Assembly: GCA_035762175.1 (NCBI GenBank)
Contig: DASTPP010000378.1
Location: forward strand, 1 to 8,520
Direction of reading: 5' to 3'
DNA length: 8,520 nt
From: DASTPP01 sp035762175
Lineage (GTDB): Bacteria; Myxococcota_A; Polyangia; Polyangiales; Polyangiaceae
Below, piece by piece: positions 1 through 8,520 of the stretch. Under the pieces are notes generated by a model. That model made no database searches. It was not told where the DNA came from and saw only the letters and a program-made list of their open reading frames with translations. The position numbers and the translations under genes are program-made. Numbering within the stretch: the first letter of the stretch is position 1; each line of letters opens with the position of its first letter.

Positions 1-1
1 C

Positions 2-1258
2 GACCCCGAGGGCAAGGTCACCGGCATCTTCGTGCTCGGCAACGACATCACGGTGCAAAAGCGCCAGGAGGTCGAGAAGGCCGCCCTGCTCAAGCGCGAG
101 CAGGCCGCGCGCGCCGAGGCCGAGCACGCCAACCGGCTCAAGGACGAGTTCCTCGCGACGGTGTCGCACGAGCTCCGCACGCCGCTGAACGCCATCCTGG
201 GCTGGGTGCGCATGCTGCGCGAGGGGCGCGTGCCCGAGGGGGACGCGCCGCGCGTGCTCGAGACGGTCGAGCGCAACGCGCGGGCGCAGTCGCAGGTCAT
301 CGACGACCTGCTCGACGTCGGCCGCATCCTGTCGGGCAAGCTGCAGCTGCAGCGGCAGGCGGTGTCGGTCGCGTCGGTCGCCCGCGCGGCGCTCGAGTCG
401 ATCCGGCCCGCGGCCGACGCCAAGCGCGTCACGCTCAGCGCCGCGCTCGACGAGGGCGCCCGCGCCATCGGCGACGAGGGCCGGCTCGAGCAAGTCTTCT
501 GGAACTTGCTCTCGAACGCCGTCAAGTTCACCCCGGCCGGCGGCCGCGTCGAGGTCGCGCTGCGCCGCGACGGGGCGAGCGTCGAGGCGTCCGTCACCGA
601 CACCGGCCAGGGCATCGCGCCCGACTTTTTGCCCCACGTCTTCGAGCGCTTCCGCCAGGCCGAGGGCGGCACGACGCGGCGCCACGGCGGCCTCGGCCTC
701 GGCCTGTCGATCGTCAAGCACCTGGTCGAGCGGCACGGCGGCAACATCGAGGCCAAGAGCGACGGCGAGGGCAAGGGCGCGACCTTCCGCTTCCGCCTGC
801 CCGCCGCCCCGCCGCCGCCGGTGAGCCCCTCGCGCGCCCCCGGCCGCGACTCGCGCCTGCGCCACGAGCTCGTCGGCCTGCGCGTGCTCGCCGTCGACGA
901 CGACCCCGACGCGCTCGAGCTGATGCGCGCCATCCTCGAGGGGCACGGCGCCCGCGTCGAGACCGCCGCCTCCGCCGCCGACGCCTTCGAGGCCTTCCGC
1001 CACTCGGCGCCCGACCTGCTCGTCAGCGACATCGGCATGCCCGACGAAGACGGCTACGCCCTCATCCGCAAGGTGCGCGCCCTGCCCCCCGACGAGGGCG
1101 GCCGCGTGCCCGCCATCGCCCTGACGGCCTTCACCCGCGCCGACGACCGCGCCCGCGCCCTCTCGGCCGGCTTCCGCGCCCACGTCGCCAAGCCCATCGA
1201 GCCCGACGAGCTCACCGGCGTCATCGCCTCGCTCGTGCGCCTGAGCGGCAACCGGTGA
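2..1258 (+). CDS. Hybrid sensor histidine kinase/response regulator, 5'-truncated by window edge
   Basis: The frame is open from base 2, so the gene begins upstream; a GTG at 32 is internal. Taking bases 2-4 as residue 1, 418 residues are visible. Residues 1-20 (GIFVLGNDIT region) look like the end of a PAS domain. A short coiled coil follows, then a HisKA domain with the H-box SHELRTPLN (His56, bases 167-169). The HATPase domain has an N-box (WNLLSNAVKF), a G1 box (DTGQGIAP) and a G2 box (GGLGLGLSIVKHL). A Pro-rich linker leads to a C-terminal REC domain with the acidic triad DDD at 299-301, phospho-acceptor Asp343 in SDIGMPDEDG, Thr375 and Lys397 in KPIE. All catalytic residues seen are intact, so autophosphorylation at His56 and transfer to Asp343 are expected. 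No membrane segment is visible in this part; the input domain lies outside the window. The gene converges with the lipoprotein gene at 1328-2290, and its signal and target cannot be told. Confidence 0.95.
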   Translation, partial: DPEGKVTGIFVLGNDITVQKRQEVEKAALLKREQAARAEAEHANRLKDEFLATVSHELRTPLNAILGWVRMLREGRVPEGDAPRVLETVERNARAQSQVIDDLLDVGRILSGKLQLQRQAVSVASVARAALESIRPAADAKRVTLSAALDEGARAIGDEGRLEQVFWNLLSNAVKFTPAGGRVEVALRRDGASVEASVTDTGQGIAPDFLPHVFERFRQAEGGTTRRHGGLGLGLSIVKHLVERHGGNIEAKSDGEGKGATFRFRLPAAPPPPVSPSRAPGRDSRLRHELVGLRVLAVDDDPDALELMRAILEGHGARVETAASAADAFEAFRHSAPDLLVSDIGMPDEDGYALIRKVRALPPDEGGRVPAIALTAFTRADDRARALSAGFRAHVAKPIEPDELTGVIASLVRLSGNR

Positions 1259-1260
1259 GG

Positions 1261-1312
1261 GCGTCGGGCCCCGCCCGGCGAACGCGGGCCGAGCCCGGGC
1301 CCCGCCCGACGC
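1261..1312. terminator. Candidate bidirectional terminator-like hairpin between convergent genes
   Basis: A perfect 9-bp inverted repeat, GCGTCGGGC (1261-1269) and GCCCGACGC (1304-1312), encloses an inner hairpin CGGGC-cga-GCCCG (1285-1297). The 12-mer GGGCCCCGCCCG also occurs twice in direct orientation (1266-1277 and 1297-1308). The structure starts three bases after one stop codon and ends 16 bases before the other, as expected for a shared terminator. There is no T-tract on either strand, so intrinsic termination is not demonstrated; in DNA this GC-rich some pairing is expected by chance. Confidence 0.4.
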
Positions 1313-1327
1313 AGGCGGGTCGAGGGC

Positions 1328-2290
1328 CTAGCCCCGCACGAAGCGGCCGCCGCGCCAGACCCAGCGCCCGCGCTGCGCGCAGCCCTTGGCGATGAGGGTG
1401 AGCGTGCGCTTGGCCGTCTGCCGCTCGCTCTCGCGGTAGACGCGCTCGCCGAAGGTCTTGGCGGGCAGGGTCTCGACGTCCTTCCAGATGCGCTCTTTGG
1501 CGCGCGCGATCGCCCCGTCGCAGGCGTGCAGCTCGGCCTCCTCTTCGCCCGCGAACGAGCCGGCGCGCACCATGATCTTGGTGCCCTCGGCCGCGCGGTC
1601 GCGCACGACGACCGAGCGGCCGTCTTCGGCGACGGCGAGCGAGAGGTCGAAGTCGCGCGCGGCCGGCCAGTCGGCGTCTTCGACGCTGAGCGGCACGTCG
1701 AGCACGACCGCGGGGTGCCCCTTGCGCGCGACGAAGACGTGGCCGTGCGTCAGCGACGCGACGCCCCCGGCCCCGAACCGCTGCGCGTCGGCGCAGAAGA
1801 TCGCGTCTTCGGCCGGCTCGCCGACCCGCAGCCGCCGGCACGTGTTGGGCACGACGTGGGCGCGCGCCCACTCGCGCTCGACGCGGCTGCGCACGCCGTG
1901 CGGCCGCCCGTCGCCGAGGTGCACGAGGAACCACTCGAGCAGCGCCGCGTCGCTCACCCCCCGCACCGCGAACCACTCGAGCCGCTCGACCTCTTCGCCC
2001 GCCCCCTCGACCCGCGGCGCGATCTCGCCCGCCGCCTCGGCCGGCGCCTCGCCCTCGGCTTCGGACGCGCCCTCGGCCGGCGCCTCTTCGTGGCGCGGCT
2101 CGTTCGGGGCCGGCTGCTCGCTGCGCGGCGAGCAGCCGCCCAGCGAGGCGACCGCGATCGCGCCCCAGAGCGCCCCGCGGCGCCCGACCCGGCCCGCCCA
2201 GGCGGCACCCCGCGCCCGGGGCGGGCTGGCACCTGAGCCGAGCCTCAGGCCGCGCGAGGGTGGGTCGAGAGACGCCATTGACGAGGACAT
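1328..2290 (-). CDS. Predicted lipoprotein of unknown function
   Basis: The frame encodes 320 residues from the ATG at 2290; ATG at 2278 (four residues later) and TTG at 2302 are alternatives, and none has a clear Shine-Dalgarno sequence. An Arg-rich n-region precedes a short hydrophobic stretch (GALWGAIAVASLGGC, about 39-53) ending in a lipobox-like LGGC, so Cys53 may be the lipidated residue. The n-region is unusually long for a signal peptide, so a start inside it, or export failure, should be considered. Residues 54-100 are a Pro/Glu/Ala-rich acidic linker typical of surface-tethered proteins. The folded part (about 101-320) holds four further cysteines (151, 166, 257, 304), enough for two disulfides, and ends in a basic Trp/Arg stretch (WVWRGGRFVRG). 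I do not recognise a family. It is divergent from the Ser/Thr kinase gene across a 536-bp gap, and convergent with the histidine kinase gene. Confidence 0.72.
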   Translation of the reverse strand: MSSSMASLDPPSRGLRLGSGASPPRARGAAWAGRVGRRGALWGAIAVASLGGCSPRSEQPAPNEPRHEEAPAEGASEAEGEAPAEAAGEIAPRVEGAGEEVERLEWFAVRGVSDAALLEWFLVHLGDGRPHGVRSRVEREWARAHVVPNTCRRLRVGEPAEDAIFCADAQRFGAGGVASLTHGHVFVARKGHPAVVLDVPLSVEDADWPAARDFDLSLAVAEDGRSVVVRDRAAEGTKIMVRAGSFAGEEEAELHACDGAIARAKERIWKDVETLPAKTFGERVYRESERQTAKRTLTLIAKGCAQRGRWVWRGGRFVRG

Positions 2291-2385
2291 GATATCACAC
2301 AAAGCCGAATCGACGAAGGCGACGAGCTCGCCGCCGCTCGACCGGCGCGCCCCCTTCCGGCGGCGCCACAGAGCCCGTTTCGGCC

Positions 2386-2416
2386 CTGACCCCGGGGGCC
2401 CTCGCCCCGGGGTCAG
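2386..2416. repeat. Perfect 12-bp inverted repeat, strong hairpin
   Basis: CTGACCCCGGGG (2386-2397) and CCCCGGGGTCAG (2405-2416) are exact reverse complements around a 7-nt loop (gccctcg). It lies about 96 bp from the lipoprotein start and 411 bp before the kinase start. There is no T-run on either side, so it is not a classical intrinsic terminator for a nearby gene. It could be a protein-binding dyad, an RNA structure in the leader of the lipoprotein mRNA, or the end of an unannotated small transcript. Confidence 0.6.
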
Positions 2417-2814
2417 CCGCCGGCCCGGGCCACCCGGGCGCGCAACGCTCGAGCCTGAGGCTGAAGCGCGGCGCGCACCATGGGTCGCCCCGCCGCCTTC
2501 GCGCCCCGCGCCGCGCGGCGCCCCCGGATCGACGCGGCTCGGCCCCGCCGGGGGCCGCCCGCCAGCCGGCGTTCGTTCGGGCTTATGCCGTTCGCCGAAG
2601 AAGCCGCGCCATCGATTTTACTAAGTTGTACCATGCGACGAAGGGCGTAACGCGGGCGCCCCCGCGGCGCGCCGGGGGCGCGCCCGACCTCACGGCGGCC
2701 CCCCGGCGCGCCGCCGGCAGCGGCGCCGCGCCCGGCCGTCGGTGACAACCGCGACAAACCCCGCTCCGCCTTCGAGCGAGCCCCGAGGCGCTCCTCGGCC
2801 GGGCAGCCCTAGGG

Positions 2815-2820
2815 TATGCT
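2815..2820 (+). promoter_or_regulatory. Possible -10 box of a leaderless kinase promoter
   Basis: TATGCT lies six bases before the GTG start at 2827, so a start site placed by normal -10 spacing would fall on or next to the start codon. No Shine-Dalgarno sequence precedes the GTG, which fits leaderless translation. No good -35 box is visible at the expected distance (about 2792-2797), so the call rests on one hexamer and its position. Confidence 0.35.
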
Positions 2821-2826
2821 CTGCGC

Positions 2827-5499
<2,673 letters not shown>

Positions 5500-5860
5500 A
5501 GGGGGGCGAGGCACTCGGGGCCCCGACACCCTGCCGGGCGCGCGGCGTCGTCGGCGTCGGCGTCGTCGGGGTGGGCGGCCCCCGGCGCCTCTCCCCCGCC
5601 GAGCGGCGCGGCGCTCGGCCCTTCGACGCCGCCGAGCGCCTCGCCTCCGGGCCCCTCGCCGCCGTCGAGCGCCTCGGACTCGCCCGCCTGCCCAGGCCCC
5701 TCCGGCACATCGACGTCGCCGGCCTCGTTGCAGCCGGCCGCGAGCGGCAAGGCGCCGAGGCAAAAGAGGGCCACGCGGGTCGCGACGAAGCCTGCCCAGT
5801 GCCGAGTCTTCATGGGGAAAACCTCTTCTTGTTGGGGTAGGGAACGAGAAATCAATTCGC

Positions 5861-5882
5861 GTTCCGCCTTGGCGGGCGGAAC
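5861..5882 (-). terminator. Hairpin after the sigma-54 activator gene, possible terminator
   Basis: GTTCCGCC (5861-5868) and GGCGGAAC (5875-5882) are exact reverse complements around a 6-nt loop. Read on the minus strand, the stem lies about 80 bases past the activator stop codon and is followed by GCGAATTGATTTCTCG, locally the most T-rich sequence. That resembles a weak intrinsic terminator. It lies 48 bases before the small lipoprotein start, so it could instead be a leader structure of that gene. Confidence 0.45.
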
Positions 5883-5962
5883 CCGGGCGCGGGGCGTCCC
5901 GGCCCGACCAGCGGGGCCCGACGAACCGGCGGCGCGCGCCGAAGAGGCGCCGGCCGCCGCCC

Positions 5963-7789
<1,827 letters not shown>

Positions 7790-7922
7790 AGCGGCGGTCG
7801 AGCGTAAGAATCGTCGCACATTCTCGGCCGAGTCGGCAACGCCAAACGCCGCCGCGGGCGCGGCCGGGGCCCCGCCGCGGACGCCCGCGACGCGCCCGGG
7901 CGGGCGAGGGGCAGGGGCGCCC

Positions 7923-7973
7923 TTCGCTCGTTCGATCGAAGTTCAATCATTCGCTCGATCGCCTGATCGAGCG
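7923..7973. promoter_or_regulatory. Paired dyads, candidate upstream activator sites
   Basis: Two inverted repeats stand side by side: the perfect 10-bp palindrome TTCGATCGAA (7931-7940), and CGCTCGATC (7952-7960) with GATCGAGCG (7965-7973) around gcct. The octamer TTCGCTCG is directly repeated just left of and overlapping them (7923-7930, 7950-7957; 27-bp period), and both dyads share TCGATC. Their centres lie about 204 and 177 bp before the predicted start site of the lanthipeptide transcript, within the usual range for sigma-54 enhancer sites. Binding by the divergently encoded Fis-type activator is inferred. Confidence 0.5.
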
Positions 7974-8112
7974 GGCCTCGCTGCGAGCCGACCGCGCCGG
8001 CGATCGGCCCCGCCCGCGACGCCGGCGGGCGCACGCGGGAGGGGCCAGGGCGAAGCCTTCGCCGCGCGCGTTCGTGCGGCGGACACGCGCCCCGAAGGGG
8101 CCCGCCCCGCCT

Positions 8113-8128
8113 TGGCCCGCACCGTGCA
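8113..8128 (+). promoter_or_regulatory. Sigma-54 (-24/-12) promoter of the lanthipeptide gene
   Basis: TGGCCCG-cacc-GTGCA matches the RpoN consensus TGGCACG-N4-TTGCW at 9 of 11 fixed positions plus the final A. The invariant GG and GC elements have the exact 10-base separation. Transcription would start near 8139, leaving a leader of about 136 nt. The next gene on the other side encodes a sigma-54 activator with an intact GAFTGA loop, which strongly favours a real promoter over a chance match. Confidence 0.68.
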
Positions 8129-8168
8129 AGTACCCTGGAACGTAGCGCCCGCGGCGACGACGCGACGG

Positions 8169-8237
8169 GGCCGGGCCGAGCGATGCGCCCGGCCGGCCCC
8201 CGAGCACGCCAGACCGCGGCCCGCATTCGGCGGGCCG
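8169..8237 (+). promoter_or_regulatory. Two strong hairpins in the predicted lanthipeptide mRNA leader
   Basis: GGCCGGGC (8169-8176) pairs with GCCCGGCC (8187-8194) around a 10-nt loop. CGGCCCGC (8217-8224) pairs with GCGGGCCG (8230-8237) around ATTCG. Both stems are perfect 8-bp GC stems. The second ends 24 bases before the Shine-Dalgarno sequence. Neither is followed by a T-run, so mRNA stability or translational control is more likely than termination; chance pairing in GC-rich DNA remains possible. Confidence 0.4.
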
Positions 8238-8274
8238 TGCGGGCCCATCACCAACCGTCGTGGAGGAGGACACC

Positions 8275-8499
8275 ATGATCAAGATCGATATCGTGCGCGC
8301 TTGGAAGGATGGCGAGTATCGGGCGAGCCTGAGCGAAGCCGAGCGCGCCTCGCTGCCGGAGAACCCGGCCGGGGCCATCGAGCTGACCGAGGTCGAGCTC
8401 GAGGGCGTCGCGGGCGGTTACGAGGAGGCGATCACGCTCAACAGCAGCACCTGCAAATTCGGCTCGCTGGGCTGCTCCTGCACGCCGACTTCGGATTGA
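8275..8499 (+). CDS. Class II lanthipeptide precursor, mersacidin/lichenicidin-type leader
   Basis: The peptide has 74 residues. ATG 8275 is preceded by a strong Shine-Dalgarno sequence GGAGGAGGA (8262-8270); a GTG at 8260 lies upstream of it and is not the start. The leader follows the mersacidin/lichenicidin pattern in order: VRAWKDGEYRASLS (7-20), SLPENPAG (26-33), IELTEVELEGV (35-45), then the double-Gly site AGG (46-48), normally cut by a LanT-type peptidase-transporter. The predicted 26-residue core (49-74) starts YEEAITLNSS and ends CSCTPTSD. It has three cysteines (60, 67, 69) and nine Ser/Thr, so up to three lanthionine or methyllanthionine rings could be made by a LanM synthetase. 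None of LanM, LanT or immunity genes is inside the window, as the sequence ends 21 bases after the stop codon. The core lacks the CTxTxEC lipid II motif of mersacidin, so its activity is open. A sigma-54 promoter and a divergent sigma-54 activator suggest conditional expression. Confidence 0.88.
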   Translation: MIKIDIVRAWKDGEYRASLSEAERASLPENPAGAIELTEVELEGVAGGYEEAITLNSSTCKFGSLGCSCTPTSD

Positions 8500-8520
8500 T
8501 GGCCCGGAGGGCCCGTCGCG

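Larger units (their letters stand above)
2291..2826. other. Divergent intergenic region, no convincing gene
   Basis: This gap separates the divergent lipoprotein (-) and Ser/Thr kinase (+) genes. It holds a perfect hairpin at 2386-2416, described separately. A second inverted repeat pairs GCGCCCCCG (2656-2664) with CGGGGGCGC (2673-2681) across an 8-nt loop. An AT-richer island lies around 2611-2650, including ATCGATTTTACTAAGTTGTA, which stands out from its surroundings and may mark a promoter or protein-binding site. A TATGCT -10-like box lies just before the kinase start. Open frames here are Arg/Pro/Ala-rich and look like GC-rich shadows without ribosome binding sites. Confidence 0.6.
7790..8274. 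other. Divergent regulatory region between sigma-54 activator and lanthipeptide genes
   Basis: These 485 bp contain no convincing gene. They hold paired dyads (7923-7973), a small inverted repeat GGCGAA-gcc-TTCGCC (8049-8063), a GCCCC-gaa-GGGGC hairpin (8089-8101), a sigma-54 promoter match (8113-8128), two GC-rich hairpins in the predicted leader of the lanthipeptide mRNA, and its Shine-Dalgarno sequence. Minus-strand open frames across it are Arg/Pro/Ala-rich shadows. No obvious promoter for the activator gene was seen beyond a weak TACGCT about 11 bases before its ATG. Confidence 0.6.

Noticed and set aside
1458..2624. Long plus-strand frame opposite the lipoprotein gene
   Set aside because: Ser/Arg/Pro/Ala-rich with no domain; it is the antisense shadow of the gene at 1328-2290.
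2413..2634. 73-codon minus-strand frame starting MVQLSKIDG, ending within the 12-bp hairpin
   Set aside because: No Shine-Dalgarno sequence, Arg/Ala/Pro-rich composition typical of GC-rich shadow frames, and no recognisable domain. Kept only as context for the hairpin finding.
2585..2650. 21-residue plus-strand frame MPFAEEAAPSILL... in the AT-richer island
   Set aside because: Too short to judge, no ribosome binding site, no family resemblance.
5547..5576. GTCGTCGGCG-type short repeat resembling a microsatellite
   Set aside because: It is explained by the Asp/Ala-rich coding repeat of the small lipoprotein linker on the other strand.
5827..5855. Possible sigma-70 promoter TTGATT-N17-ACAAGA (minus strand) for the small lipoprotein
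   Set aside because: The -10 element is poor and its ACAAGA overlaps the Shine-Dalgarno sequence, leaving little room for a start site.
5887..5901. Possible second sigma-54 promoter (minus strand CGGGACG-N4-GCGC) before the small lipoprotein
   Set aside because: Only 7 of 11 consensus matches, mostly G/C bases expected by chance here, and the terminator-like hairpin lies between it and the gene.

Overview
The window is very GC-rich, with strong G/C bias at third codon positions, long structured intergenic stretches and a dense set of eukaryote-like and two-component signalling genes. A Ser/Thr kinase with TolB-like and TPR parts sits next to an FHA-GAF sigma-54 activator. This combination is typical of Myxococcota, probably the Polyangiales/Sorangiineae side. 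That assignment is inferred from gene content and composition, not from a marker gene.

Layout: (1) 2-1258 (+), the 3' part of a hybrid sensor histidine kinase with PAS tail, HisKA, HATPase and REC. (2) 1259-1327, a convergent gap that can fold into a nested hairpin. (3) 1328-2290 (-), a predicted lipoprotein of unknown function. (4) 2291-2826, a divergent gap with a perfect 12-bp hairpin and a small AT-richer island. (5) 2827-5499 (+), a membrane Ser/Thr kinase fused to TolB-like and TPR regions. (6) 5439-5813 (-), a 124-residue lipoprotein with a Cys-rich C-terminus, overlapping the kinase tail to tail by 61 bp. (7) 5963-7789 (-), an FHA-GAF-AAA+-Fis sigma-54 enhancer-binding protein. (8) 7790-8274, a divergent regulatory region with paired dyads, a good -24/-12 promoter match and 5'-UTR hairpins. 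(9) 8275-8499 (+), a 74-residue class II lanthipeptide precursor with a mersacidin/lichenicidin-type leader, a double-Gly site and a three-Cys core.

The most interesting part is the right half. The lanthipeptide gene has an apparent sigma-54 promoter. The divergent neighbour encodes a sigma-54 activator whose FHA domain could read Thr phosphorylation, and a membrane Ser/Thr kinase lies a little further along. Dyads placed about 175-205 bp upstream of the predicted start site could be the activator's binding sites. The proposed circuit is kinase to FHA activator to sigma-54 promoter to lanthipeptide. Each component is visible in sequence, but the connections are inference. No LanM, protease or transporter is visible, because the window ends 21 bases after the precursor stop codon.
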